A stretch of 64,000 nucleotides of DNA from Moheibacter sp035515075 (GCA_035515075.1 DATJBZ010000013.1:25264-89263); one strand, 5' to 3'. Positions 55,463-63,730 are shown, numbered from the stretch's first letter. Notes: generated by a model not told the origin, from the letters alone. Numbers and translations are program-made.

Positions 55463-55500
55463 AGCTCTATTTGAAATGAACTTTCGGTAGAGCTTTTTTT
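55463..55500 (+). terminator. Terminator between the secreted protein gene and the amidase gene
   Basis: A 7-bp stem (AGCTCTA / TAGAGCT) around an 18-base loop, followed by seven T. A shorter perfect hairpin, AATACCTCA-TT-TGAGGTATT, lies just upstream at 55372-55391 but has no T run. Confidence 0.55.
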
Positions 55501-56260
55501 ATTGAAAATTAAAAGCGTCGCGGTCAGATAGGAATCCGAATTTTTCTCGGTAATTTAATAGGGCTTCTTTCGAAATTTCAATTTGAGAAAAATCGTCTTG
55601 ATTGTTGGTGAGGTCCAATCCAATTGGATCAAACACCTTAGATTGTCCATCATAAACTAAACCGTAGCCATCTACGCCCGTGCGGTTGACACCGATGCAA
55701 TAAGCCATGTTTTCTATCGCGCGGGCTTTCAGTAAAGTTATCCATTGCTCTTCTCGTACTTTTGGCCAATTGGCTGGACAAAGCAATACATCATAGTCGT
55801 CTGAATTTCTCAACCATACAGGAAAGCGCAAATCATAACAAATGCTCAATCTGAATTTCCATCCCAAGTATTCTGCGGTGACAATTTCCTTGCCTGCGGT
55901 ATACACTTCTGTTTCTTTGCCGTAGCCAAAAAGATGTTTTTTGTCGTAAACAAAAACTGCATTGGGTGTGACAAAGTACATGCGGTTGTAAAAATGGTGG
56001 TTCTCTCGGGTTGAAACACTGCCCACTATAGCACATTGTTCGATTTCAGCTTGCTTTTTCATCCATTGATACGTGGCGCCAAAAGGCGGTTCAGCGATTT
56101 GGTCGGGGTTCATCGAAAAGCCAGTCGCAAACATTTCGGGCAAAACCACTACATCTGCAGTGTTTTTGTAGAGCAATTGATCCAACTGCTGAAGATTTTT
56201 TGCTGGATTTTCCCAAAGGATGTCCAGTTCTATCAGGCGGATTTTTAGCTTATTTTTCAT
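55499..56260 (-). CDS. Nitrilase-superfamily amidohydrolase, omega-amidase type
   Basis: 253 residues with the Glu-Lys-Cys triad of carbon-nitrogen hydrolases: Glu in VVVLPEMFATGF, Lys in VYDKKHLF, Cys in LSICYDLRFP. The closest match is the YafV/omega-amidase group, which clears 2-oxoglutaramate and similar keto-acid amides. It is cytoplasmic. It overlaps the upstream PAP2 gene by 11 bases, so the two share an operon. Confidence 0.9.
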   Translation of the reverse strand: MKNKLKIRLIELDILWENPAKNLQQLDQLLYKNTADVVVLPEMFATGFSMNPDQIAEPPFGATYQWMKKQAEIEQCAIVGSVSTRENHHFYNRMYFVTPNAVFVYDKKHLFGYGKETEVYTAGKEIVTAEYLGWKFRLSICYDLRFPVWLRNSDDYDVLLCPANWPKVREEQWITLLKARAIENMAYCIGVNRTGVDGYGLVYDGQSKVFDPIGLDLTNNQDDFSQIEISKEALLNYREKFGFLSDRDAFNFQ

Positions 56261-56915
56261 GGTGTGTCCAAATCTTTTGGTTCAATTTCATTCGGTTGGA
56301 ATTCCAAATGTAATAATAACCCAAGACGGCACAAAACAAACCGACCAAACTTCCACCAATGGTGTCAATGACAAAATGTTTGGACAAATATACGCGGCCC
56401 ACAGCGACCAAACTCATCAGAAAACACAGCAGAAATTGCAAACTTCTGTTTTTTATTTGCATGCACAAATAAAAGCAAATGATCGTAGCCAAAACCGTAT
56501 GTCCTGAAGGAAATGTATAAGGAATCTGTGAGCTGACACCATCGACCAATCGAAGGGGGATGTTTTTCAATTCAAAATAATGAGTAGGGCGGTGTCCATG
56601 GGTAAACATGGACCGTTTGATCAACGATGCCAACATGCTCGAAAAAATCCCCGTGATGACCAAATAATAAAAATGGCGCCATGTTTTTTTGAAAATGATG
56701 TACAACAAAATGGCAATAAAAACATAGGTTGTGGCTACATCAGTATAGTATTTGAAAAACACGTCCAAAACTGCTGAATGGTAGTTTTGGTTGAAATGCA
56801 AATGCAATGCCTCCTTTCCATAAAAAGAAATGGCCAAGAGTCCTGTGAAATTAATCACAAAAAGCGTTAGAAAAAAAGGCCAAAGCCACTTCAATAAATC
56901 CCTTTGTTGCTCCAT
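56250..56915 (-). CDS. PAP2-family phosphatase, membrane bound
   Basis: 221 residues with about six hydrophobic helices. The three phosphatase motifs are there: KRSMFTHGHRP (Lys...Arg-Pro), FPSGHT with the active His, and RVYLSKHFVIDTIGG (Arg...His...Asp). It removes phosphate from a lipid or isoprenyl phosphate on the outer face of the inner membrane. Undecaprenyl pyrophosphate is a fair guess but not shown. First gene of the two-gene unit with the amidase. Confidence 0.88.
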   Translation of the reverse strand: MEQQRDLLKWLWPFFLTLFVINFTGLLAISFYGKEALHLHFNQNYHSAVLDVFFKYYTDVATTYVFIAILLYIIFKKTWRHFYYLVITGIFSSMLASLIKRSMFTHGHRPTHYFELKNIPLRLVDGVSSQIPYTFPSGHTVLATIICFYLCMQIKNRSLQFLLCFLMSLVAVGRVYLSKHFVIDTIGGSLVGLFCAVLGYYYIWNSNRMKLNQKIWTHHEK

Positions 56916-56987
56916 CTTAAAATCAACGCAAATAAACTAAAAAATACAGTCCTGCTAAAATTATATTGCATAAAAATCGCCTTGTTG

Positions 56988-58556
56988 CTAATTTGATTCG
57001 TTGTATAAAGTGTTGTTCTTGTTTAAGAAGTTAAACTGCAAGTACTTATAAGAGTCTCTTGGCACGATTTTAACCCATTTTTTATATTTCATATACCATT
57101 TGAAACGAATGTTCGGAACGCCTTTTAACAAATAGGCTGCCAAAAATGGATGAAGGTGCAAAGAAATTTCTTTGTTTTTATGGGCTTGATTTTCTAAAAT
57201 GCTTTTCAAAACTTGCTCCATGCGGTTGATCAACAAAATCGGAGCTTCTACCACAGAGCCTGGTGGATTGGGGTTGTCTTCTCGTGTAACGATGCTCAAA
57301 ACGGGACGGACACGTTGACGGGTAATTTGTACCAAACCAAATTTGCTGGGCGGTAAAATTTTATGTTTTGCTTTGTCTCTTTGCATTTCATTTTTCAAAT
57401 GCTCGAACAATTCTATTTTGTGTGCATTGACCGTCATGTCGATGAAGTCAACCACGATAATTCCACCCATATCGCGCAATCTCAATTGTCTGGCAACTTC
57501 TGTTGCTGCAATTTTATTGACTGCCAAAGCGGATTCTTCTTGGTTTTTGGAGGTTCTTGAAATGTTTCCAGAATTCACATCGATCACGTGAAGTGCTTCG
57601 GTGTGTTCGATCACCAAATAGGCGCCTTTGGATTGAGGAATGGTCACGTTTTTTCCAAATGAAAATTTGATTTGACGCTCGATGCCGACTTCTTCATACA
57701 AAGGAATGTTGCCATTGGCCATGGTTTTGACCATTTTGGAACTACCAGGCGAGATTATGTCCAAATATTCGCGCATGTCATCCGCCAATTCTTCGTCATC
57801 CACCGTGATTTTCACATAATCCTCGTTGAAATTATCCCGCAAAATCGCTGAAGCACGATCCATTTCGCTCAACAACTTGGTGGGCACTTTTTTCTTTTGT
57901 AAATTTTTAAATACCGTTTGCCATTTGTTGAGCAGATAACTCAAATCTGCATGTAACTCGGCTACTTTTTTTCCTTCCGCAACGGTGCGGATGATGATGC
58001 CAAATCCTTCGGGCTTAATGCTTTCTACCAAAGCGACCAAACGGTCTCTTTCAGATTTGGATTTGATTTTTTGTGAGATGGATACTTTGTCTGAAAATGG
58101 CGTTAAAATCAAGTAACGTCCTGCAATCGATATCTCAGAAGTAATTCTCGGCCCTTTGGTATGGATGGGTTCTTTGGTGATTTGGATCACGATGGAGTCT
58201 CCCGGTGAAATCACTTGGTCGATGGTGCCATCTTTTTTGATGGATTCCTCTTTTCGAAAGGATTTCAAGTTGGGTGATTTGAATTTGCCATTGCTCACCA
58301 ATTGACTGTAAGTCAACAGTGATTTGACATTCGGGCCTAAATCATGGTAATGCAAAAAAGCATCTTTTGAGTAGCCTATGTCCACAAAAGCAGCATTTAA
58401 GCTAGGGGCCAGTTTTTTCACTTTACCCAAATACATATCGCCCACTGCAAAGTTCAAATCAACTTCTTCCTTGTGCAATTCCATTAAACGACCATCCTCT
58501 AACAAGGCAATTCGAACAAACTCATTGTCCGATGAAACGACTAATTCTTTATTCAT
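56988..58556 (-). CDS. rng: Ribonuclease E/G family endoribonuclease
   Basis: 522 residues with an embedded S1 domain near the N-terminus (about 35-110, DMYLGKVKKLAPSLNAAFVDIGY, seen as YLGKVKKLAPSLNAAF) and the DNase I-like catalytic core: Asp in LHVIDVNSGN and Asp in GGIIVVDFIDMT. Unlike E. coli Rng there is no CPxC zinc-link after the core; the segment TRQRVRPVLSIV runs into EAPILLINRMEQVL without cysteine. This loss is common in Bacteroidota. It processes rRNA and degrades mRNA. Confidence 0.93.
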   Translation of the reverse strand: MNKELVVSSDNEFVRIALLEDGRLMELHKEEVDLNFAVGDMYLGKVKKLAPSLNAAFVDIGYSKDAFLHYHDLGPNVKSLLTYSQLVSNGKFKSPNLKSFRKEESIKKDGTIDQVISPGDSIVIQITKEPIHTKGPRITSEISIAGRYLILTPFSDKVSISQKIKSKSERDRLVALVESIKPEGFGIIIRTVAEGKKVAELHADLSYLLNKWQTVFKNLQKKKVPTKLLSEMDRASAILRDNFNEDYVKITVDDEELADDMREYLDIISPGSSKMVKTMANGNIPLYEEVGIERQIKFSFGKNVTIPQSKGAYLVIEHTEALHVIDVNSGNISRTSKNQEESALAVNKIAATEVARQLRLRDMGGIIVVDFIDMTVNAHKIELFEHLKNEMQRDKAKHKILPPSKFGLVQITRQRVRPVLSIVTREDNPNPPGSVVEAPILLINRMEQVLKSILENQAHKNKEISLHLHPFLAAYLLKGVPNIRFKWYMKYKKWVKIVPRDSYKYLQFNFLNKNNTLYNESN

Positions 58557-58593
58557 TATTATAGATTGAATGAATACCTAATAAACAACAAAA

Positions 58594-58623
58594 GCACTTT
58601 CCAATATTGTTACTGGAAAGTGC
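58594..58623 (-). terminator. Terminator between the basic small protein gene and rng
   Basis: A 10-bp perfect stem (GCACTTTCCA / TGGAAAGTGC) with a 10-base loop; on the minus strand TTTTG TTGTTT follows. It separates hup and the small gene from rng. Confidence 0.75.
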
Positions 58624-58651
58624 ACTACTTTCTTAATTCCAAAGGAATTGA

Positions 58652-58744
58652 CTATTTCTTCTTTTTGTGTCTGTTCAATCTACGTCTTTTTTTACGTTTG
58701 TGAGTAGCCACTTTATGTCTTTTTCTTTTTTTTCCGCTTGGCAT
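58652..58744 (-). CDS. 30-residue strongly basic protein
   Basis: ATG at 58744 to TAG at 58652-58654. The product begins MPSGKKRKRHKVATHKRKKR and has about two thirds Lys, Arg and His, with no acidic residue. It lies 16 bases after hup on the same strand and before a terminator. Such length and charge are typical of ribosome- or RNA-binding peptides; Bacteroidota are known to have extra small ribosomal proteins (for example bL38), but I cannot confirm identity. It is too small for usual gene finders. Confidence 0.75.
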   Translation of the reverse strand: MPSGKKRKRHKVATHKRKKRRRLNRHKKKK

Positions 58745-58760
58745 AATTTAATTTTTTATC

Positions 58761-59051
58761 TTATTTAACTTTAACTTTTGCTTTTACATTTTCCACGAAT
58801 GATTTCGCTGGCTTAAATGCAGGAACATTGTGTGCAGGAATGATGATCGATGTGCCTTTTGAAATGTTTCGACCTGTTTTCTCCGCTCTTTCTTTGATAA
58901 TGAAAGAACCAAATCCTCTTAAATAAACATTTTCACCTGATTCCATGGCATCTCTCACTTCTTGCATGAAATACTCTACTACTTTTTGCGTCTCATTCTT
59001 CTCAAGGCCTAACTTGTTTGAAATGTTACTAACAATCTCTGCTTTTGTCAT
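58761..59051 (-). CDS. hup: DNA-binding protein HU
   Basis: 96 residues: MTKAEIVSNISNKLGL, VEYFMQEVRDAM, GSFIIKERAEKTGRNI (beta arm), and IPAHNVPAFKPAKSFVENVK. It folds nucleoid DNA as a dimer. A TATATTTG promoter lies 47 bases upstream. The next gene is the 30-residue basic protein. Confidence 0.97.
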   Translation of the reverse strand: MTKAEIVSNISNKLGLEKNETQKVVEYFMQEVRDAMESGENVYLRGFGSFIIKERAEKTGRNISKGTSIIIPAHNVPAFKPAKSFVENVKAKVKVK

Positions 59052-59098
59052 CTTTAATATTTTTTGTTGCTAAATTTGCTAAAATTATTGAATGGGTG

Positions 59099-59106
59099 CA
59101 AATATA
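59099..59106 (-). promoter_or_regulatory. -7 promoter element of hup
   Basis: TATATTTG on the minus strand, exact consensus, 47 bases before the hup start. Confidence 0.5.
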
Positions 59107-59146
59107 ATATTTGTCTCTAAACTAAAAAAGAATAATAATCATATTT

Positions 59147-60175
59147 ATGACTTTTAACTCTCTGATTTTGATTTGGTTTGACAAAAGCAAGAGAAACCTA
59201 CCTTGGAGAGCACAAAGCGACCCATATAAAATTTGGCTTTCTGAAATTATTTTACAGCAAACTCGCGTAGCGCAAGGTACAGCTTATTATGAATTGTTTT
59301 GTGAAAAATTTCCAACTATTTTTGACTTGGCCAATGCTTCAGAACAAGAGGTACTAAAAACCTGGCAAGGATTGGGCTATTATTCCAGAGCAAGGAACTT
59401 GCACCATACCGCAAAGTTTATCGTCAATGAACGGCAAGGAGAATTTCCTGATAACTATAATGAATTGTTGCAACTCAAAGGGGTGGGCGAATATACGGCT
59501 GCGGCCATTGCTTCCATTGCGTTTCAGCAAGCCCAAGCCGCAGTGGATGGCAATGTATTTCGGGTTTTTTCGCGTTATTTCAACATTGAACTTGACATTT
59601 CTTTGGGCAAGACCAAAAAGTATTTCATTGATTTAGGAAACCAAATCATCGATCCCAAACGGCCAGGCGATTTCAACCAAGCGGTGATGGAATTGGGTGC
59701 AACGGTTTGTTTGCCCAGAAATCCTATGTGTGACATTTGTCCTTTGAATGCATCTTGTGCAGCTTTGGTGAAAAACAATGTGCATGAACGTCCAGTAAAA
59801 ACGAAAAAAGTCAAGGTCAAACACCGTTACTTGAACTTTTTGGACATCAGCGATGGTGAACATTATTTGATGGCGAAAAGAGGCAGTGCGGATGTTTGGC
59901 AGGGATTGTTCACTTTTCCTTTGGTTGAATTGACCATGTCACAAAACTTAGATGAACAAGATTTTTTTTCTGAATTGAATTTGACTTTAGAACATGAAGA
60001 AATTCATTTGTTGACCCATCAGAAGTTGCACATCAATTTTTGGAAAAGTACGCTTGATTTTTCCACGTTGGAAAATTTGGCCAAAGAATTTGAAGCAACA
60101 CTATATAGTATAGGTGAAATTTCTGAATTGCCTTTGCCCAAGCCGATGGAGAAATACTTTAACAAAATTATATAA
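59147..60175 (+). CDS. mutY: Adenine DNA glycosylase MutY
   Basis: 342 residues. The catalytic Glu is in SEIILQQTRVAQG, the Asp in AAVDGNVFRV, the helix-hairpin-helix is LKGVGEYTAAAIASIAF, and the [4Fe-4S] cysteines are spaced C-x6-C-x2-C-x5-C in CLPRNPMCDICPLNASC. A C-terminal NUDIX-like domain (about 225-340) reads 8-oxoguanine. It removes adenine mispaired with 8-oxoG. ssb follows 44 bases downstream, and then gldD, the order known from Flavobacterium. Confidence 0.96.
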   Translation: MTFNSLILIWFDKSKRNLPWRAQSDPYKIWLSEIILQQTRVAQGTAYYELFCEKFPTIFDLANASEQEVLKTWQGLGYYSRARNLHHTAKFIVNERQGEFPDNYNELLQLKGVGEYTAAAIASIAFQQAQAAVDGNVFRVFSRYFNIELDISLGKTKKYFIDLGNQIIDPKRPGDFNQAVMELGATVCLPRNPMCDICPLNASCAALVKNNVHERPVKTKKVKVKHRYLNFLDISDGEHYLMAKRGSADVWQGLFTFPLVELTMSQNLDEQDFFSELNLTLEHEEIHLLTHQKLHINFWKSTLDFSTLENLAKEFEATLYSIGEISELPLPKPMEKYFNKII

Positions 60176-60196
60176 TTCCTCCTTTCACCTTATTTG

Positions 60197-60204
60197 TATA
60201 TTTG
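60197..60204 (+). promoter_or_regulatory. -7 promoter element of ssb
   Basis: TATATTTG, exact consensus, 15 bases before the ATG at 60220. A TTG at 60202 is inside it and so is not the start. Confidence 0.5.
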
Positions 60205-60219
60205 GGCGAAAGTATCTTT

Positions 60220-60648
60220 ATGAATGGAAGTTTAAACAAAGTGATGCTGATCGGAAATGTTGGAAGCGAGGTCAAAGTTCATCAATTTGAAAACCAAAAT
60301 AAAATTGGCAGTTTTCCTTTGGCGACCAATGAAAGTTATTTGTCCAAAGAAACTGGTCAAAAAATAGAAAATACCGAGTGGCACAACATCGTGATCAGAG
60401 AAACCAAAGTGGTGGAAATCTTTGAAAAATATGTCAGAACAGGCGATAAGTTATATGTTGAAGGTAAGATAAAAACCAGAAAATGGGTGGATTCTAATGG
60501 TCAAAATCGTTTTACGACTGAAATCATTTTACAAGAATTCACTTTTTTAAGCCCAAAAAGTGAAGGGCATACTTTTCAACCTCCCAAATCAATTCCTTCT
60601 GCCGCGCCACAAATCGAAAAATCAGCAGAAGATCAACCTCCTTTTTAA
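60220..60648 (+). CDS. ssb: Single-stranded DNA-binding protein with acidic tail
   Basis: 142 residues from the ATG at 60220. OB-fold: MNGSLNKVMLIGNVGSEVKV, ENTEWHNIVI and EIILQEFTFL, then a Pro- and Ser-rich linker and an acidic end EDQPPF like the tip by which SSB binds its partners. It is essential for replication and repair. It sits between mutY and gldD. A second SSB lacking this tail is at 5591-5926. Confidence 0.95.
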   Translation: MNGSLNKVMLIGNVGSEVKVHQFENQNKIGSFPLATNESYLSKETGQKIENTEWHNIVIRETKVVEIFEKYVRTGDKLYVEGKIKTRKWVDSNGQNRFTTEIILQEFTFLSPKSEGHTFQPPKSIPSAAPQIEKSAEDQPPF

Positions 60649-60664
60649 ATTGACATTTAAGTAC

Positions 60665-61222
60665 ATGAAATATTCTTTTATTTTATTTCTTGCTTTAAGC
60701 TTTATTGCTTGTAAAGAAGATTACAACATCAAACCAGTAGGGCAATTGCGATTGGAATATCCAGCGCCGAAATATTCGCCTTTGAATTTAGATTGTCCTT
60801 TCACATTTGAGTATTCTGTTTTTTCTAAAACAAATTTACACGAAAAACAATGTTGGTTTTCTTTGCATTATCCAGAAATGAAAGCCAATATTTATTTGAC
60901 TTATTTTCCGATCCAAGACAAAGAGGATTTGGCAATTCGGATCAAAGACAGCGAGAAGTTCGTACAAGAACAAACGGTCAAAGCGACTTATATCGCGCCG
61001 CAAGAATTCATTTTTCCAGAGAAAAAAGTCTATGGAACTTTGTTTGAGTTGGGTGGTGATGCAGCGATCAATTTGCAGTTTCATGCGACAGATAGTTTGA
61101 ATCATTTACTCAGCGGATCGGTTTATTTTTCGACACCGCCGAAATATGATTCTTTGCAACCCGCTATACACTACTTAAAAAGAGATGTCATTCATCTCAT
61201 CGAAACACTGGAATGGAAATAA
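60665..61222 (+). CDS. gldD: Gliding motility / type IX secretion lipoprotein GldD
   Basis: 185 residues from the ATG at 60665; the frame upstream overlaps ssb and is not needed. Lipobox LSFIAC at residues 11-16. The body has CPFTFEYSVFSK, CWFSLHYPEMKANIYLTYFP, VKATYIAPQEF, VYGTLFELGGDAAINLQFHAT and LIETLEWK, matching GldD. GldD is needed for gliding and for the type IX secretion machinery. In Flavobacterium johnsoniae gldE lies between ssb and gldD; here there is no room for it. Confidence 0.88.
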   Translation: MKYSFILFLALSFIACKEDYNIKPVGQLRLEYPAPKYSPLNLDCPFTFEYSVFSKTNLHEKQCWFSLHYPEMKANIYLTYFPIQDKEDLAIRIKDSEKFVQEQTVKATYIAPQEFIFPEKKVYGTLFELGGDAAINLQFHATDSLNHLLSGSVYFSTPPKYDSLQPAIHYLKRDVIHLIETLEWK

Positions 61223-61245
61223 TTTCTCATTCTGCTTAAATCGCT

Positions 61246-61253
61246 TATTTTTG
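61246..61253 (+). promoter_or_regulatory. -7 promoter element of rseP
   Basis: TATTTTTG, exact consensus, 14 bases before the ATG at 61268. Confidence 0.5.
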
Positions 61254-61267
61254 CACCTTATTAATTT

Positions 61268-62614
61268 ATGATGAAAGAAACTTTAATTCAAGTCACTCAG
61301 TTGATTTTATGCTTGTCGATTTTGGTTACCCTACACGAGTTGGGGCATTATTGGGCAGCGAAATATTTCAAAACCAGGGTGGATAAATTCATGTTGTTTT
61401 TTGATCCAGGCTTTGCCATTTTCAAAAAGAAAATCGGAGAAACCACTTATGGACTCGGTTGGTTGCCGTTGGGCGGTTATGTGAAAATCGCTGGAATGAT
61501 CGATGAAAGCATGGACAAAGACCAATTGAAGCAAGAACCTCAACCTTGGGAATTTCGTAGTAAACCTGCTTGGCAAAGATTGATCATCATGATTGCCGGT
61601 GTGGTGGTCAACGTATTGTTGGCTTGGTTGATATATTCGGCGTTGTTGGTGACCAATGGAGACAATTATGTGTCAGTCGATAAAATGCAAGAAAATGGGT
61701 TGGCGTTTAGTGAAGCCATGCAGCAAGCAGGATTTGAAGATGGTGATAAAATTTTGACCGTAGATGGAAAGCACCAACCCCGTGCAGATTGGATGATCAT
61801 CGATATTCTCTTGGCTGATCAAGTAATAGTCGATAGAAATGGCAAAGAAGTCCAAATCAACATCAATGACAGTGGTGTGAAATCCATTTTAAACGGTGCT
61901 AAAAATCAAGGGCTTTTTGTTCCAATGATTGGCGATGTGGTTATTGATAGTTTGCAGCCCAATGGAGGTGCTGAAAAAGCAGGATTGCAGGTGAATGATA
62001 AAATAGTCAAAGTCAATGGCGTTGCTTTTGACAATTTCAATCAATTCAAGAAGACTTTGTCCACACATAGAAATGATAGCATTCAATTGTCGGTTGATCG
62101 AAATGGTCGAGAAATTCAAATGGCTGTTTTGGTTTCTGATTCCAGTTCGATTGGTTTTTACCCCAAAGGATTGAGTGAAGGCCAAGCGCAAAGTATGATG
62201 GTTCATGATGAGTATTCAGTTTTGGCAGCGATTCCAGCGGGATTGAACAAAACCTTTACCAATTTGACTTATCAAATCAAACAATTCAAATTGATCATTC
62301 GCCCAAAAACAGAAGCTTACAAACAAGTGAGTGGTCCGTTGAGACTGTACAAAGTATTTGATGGAGGATGGGATTGGACCAGGTTCTGGAATTTCACTGC
62401 GATGTTCTCGATTTGGTTAGGATTCATCAACATTTTGCCGATTCCAGCTTTGGATGGAGGGCATGCAATGTTTACCATCATCGAAATGATTACCGGTAAG
62501 AAAATGAGTGAAAAAACCATGGAGATTGCGCAAATCACCGGTTTTGTGATACTTATGAGCTTGATGGCATTGATTTTTGGAAACGATATTTTGCATTTGA
62601 TCAAAGGAACATAA
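61268..62614 (+). CDS. rseP: Site-2 membrane metalloprotease RseP
   Basis: 448 residues. The zinc site H23-E-L-G-H27 is in the first helix, and the second motif IPALDGGHAMF near residue 395 gives the third ligand Asp. Two PDZ domains lie in the periplasmic part (about 130-190 and 215-290, NGGAEKAGLQVNDKIVKVNG, seen as AEKAGLQVNDKI). It cuts membrane proteins such as anti-sigma factors, which fits the ECF pair at 36395-36405. A TATTTTTG promoter is 14 bases upstream. Confidence 0.95.
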   Translation: MMKETLIQVTQLILCLSILVTLHELGHYWAAKYFKTRVDKFMLFFDPGFAIFKKKIGETTYGLGWLPLGGYVKIAGMIDESMDKDQLKQEPQPWEFRSKPAWQRLIIMIAGVVVNVLLAWLIYSALLVTNGDNYVSVDKMQENGLAFSEAMQQAGFEDGDKILTVDGKHQPRADWMIIDILLADQVIVDRNGKEVQININDSGVKSILNGAKNQGLFVPMIGDVVIDSLQPNGGAEKAGLQVNDKIVKVNGVAFDNFNQFKKTLSTHRNDSIQLSVDRNGREIQMAVLVSDSSSIGFYPKGLSEGQAQSMMVHDEYSVLAAIPAGLNKTFTNLTYQIKQFKLIIRPKTEAYKQVSGPLRLYKVFDGGWDWTRFWNFTAMFSIWLGFINILPIPALDGGHAMFTIIEMITGKKMSEKTMEIAQITGFVILMSLMALIFGNDILHLIKGT

Positions 62615-62641
62615 AAAAAGATAAAAAAAGTTTTGAAAATG

Positions 62642-62672
62642 TTTGCCAGTATGAAAATCCGTGTTATATTTG
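62642..62672 (+). promoter_or_regulatory. Promoter of tRNA-Asn, full consensus
   Basis: TTTG at 62642-62645, a 19-base spacer, then TATATTTG at 62665-62672. This is the best full Bacteroidota promoter in the window, 20 bases before the tRNA. Confidence 0.65.
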
Positions 62673-62692
62673 CACACCATTAAGAGAAACAC

Positions 62693-62766
62693 TCCTCCTT
62701 AGCTCAGTTGGTTAGAGCATCTGACTGTTAATCAGAGGGTCCTTGGTTCGAGCCCAAGAGGGGGAG
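62693..62766 (+). tRNA. tRNA-Asn (anticodon GTT)
   Basis: 74 bases. Acceptor stem TCCTCCT/AGGGGGA with one T-G pair and discriminator G, D arm AGCTCAGTTGGTTAGAGC, anticodon loop with GTT in CTGACTGTTAATCAG, and T arm CTTGGTTCGAGCCCAAG. CCA is not encoded. A perfect promoter precedes it and a strong terminator follows. Confidence 0.97.
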
Positions 62767-62775
62767 CTTAATAAT

Positions 62776-62807
62776 AAAAGAGTTACAAGAAATTGTAACT
62801 CTTTTTT
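62776..62807 (+). terminator. Terminator of tRNA-Asn
   Basis: A 13-bp perfect stem (AAAAGAGTTACAA / TTGTAACTCTTTT) with a GAAA tetraloop and a T run. Confidence 0.9.
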
Positions 62808-62862
62808 GTTTTTGAGTGAAATATAGGCTTCACATGAAAGCAAACTTTGGGCATAATAAAAA

Positions 62863-62888
62863 AACAGCAGCAAGCAATTGCTGCTGTT
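62863..62888 (-). terminator. Terminator of the duplicated-domain gene
   Basis: An 11-bp perfect stem (AACAGCAGCAA / TTGCTGCTGTT) with loop GCAA; on the minus strand eight T follow. It resembles the terminator at 20117-20142. Confidence 0.85.
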
Positions 62889-62911
62889 GAAGATGTTCAT
62901 GCCGAAAGGTA

Positions 62912-63640
62912 TTAGTTCTCGTTGATTTCGATGAACGTATCTAGGCTTTCTAAATAGACGATTTTATAGCCAAATTCGACCAATTGATTGTCTTTGATGC
63001 GAAATGGCGTTTTGCCAAAGCGCTCTGTAAACTCCATATTCATAGCAATGACATACAGTGATTTTTGAAGGGTACGTTGTATTTTATGGATGCGATTGTA
63101 TTGGTCAATTAGTTCACTGTTGGCGTATTTTTTTAATTCTTCTTTGTATTTTTCTTCTTCATTTTTTGAAACATGGGGTTCAGGCAAGGCTGCTTCTTCT
63201 GGCGTTTTTTTATTGATAAAAATGTAATCATGGCTTTCTTCCAAGTATTGCAATTTCTCTTTCCAACCTACAATTCTGGAGCGATCATCTTTTCTAAATG
63301 GAGATTTGTAGAATCTTGAAACAAACTCGTATTTCAAGTCATTTAAGTACATGATCAACAATCTTGGTGGCAGCATGGTCACGGAGAGTTCATTGTAACG
63401 ATCAATCAATTCTTGGTTACTACAGCCTTTTGGAGAGGATACTGTCATTATAGAAGAAGCTTCAAATAAGCTGTTTTTAATTGGATTTTGAACTTCTGGA
63501 GCAGCTTTTCTCTCTTCAGAAAATGTCTTTTCAGGCTGTTTTGGAAAAGGTGTTGGTTGAGCTGTTGGGGTTGACTGATTGGTGAATGTGTGTTTTTTTA
63601 CAAAACGAATCACGGATTGAATGAAATTTTTGTACGACAT
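62912..63640 (-). CDS. Protein of unknown function with two copies of a 67-residue domain
   Basis: 242 residues from the ATG at 63640; an ATG at 63667 adds nine residues, and a longer frame begins with TTG inside the promoter. No signal peptide is seen. Residues 1-73 are Pro-, Thr- and Lys-rich and may be disordered. Residues 74-143 and 174-240 are copies of one domain: SNQELIDRYNEL / ANSELIDQYNRI, then YEFVSRFYKSPFR / MEFTERFGKTPFR, then LQYLEESHDYIFIN / IVYLESLDTFIEIN. I know no family for it. A structured leader precedes it. Confidence 0.75.
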   Translation of the reverse strand: MSYKNFIQSVIRFVKKHTFTNQSTPTAQPTPFPKQPEKTFSEERKAAPEVQNPIKNSLFEASSIMTVSSPKGCSNQELIDRYNELSVTMLPPRLLIMYLNDLKYEFVSRFYKSPFRKDDRSRIVGWKEKLQYLEESHDYIFINKKTPEEAALPEPHVSKNEEEKYKEELKKYANSELIDQYNRIHKIQRTLQKSLYVIAMNMEFTERFGKTPFRIKDNQLVEFGYKIVYLESLDTFIEINEN

Positions 63641-63730
63641 ATTTTTCCTTTTTAAAGTTAGGCTCATCGTTTTACCACCTTTGCGTGTCTCGCTGGTTGG
63701 TAGTGCTTTTGCACTTCTTGATGAATGGCA
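63641..63730 (-). promoter_or_regulatory. Structured 5' leader of the duplicated-domain gene
   Basis: About 85 bases lie between the TATCTTTG element and the chosen start. They form a perfect hairpin AGTGC-TTTT-GCACT (63702-63715, read on either strand) and a second imperfect stem TACCACC...GGTTGGTA (63673-63702), with GCG-TGTCT-CGC between. It could be a cis-acting RNA element; no known class is recognised. Confidence 0.4.
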
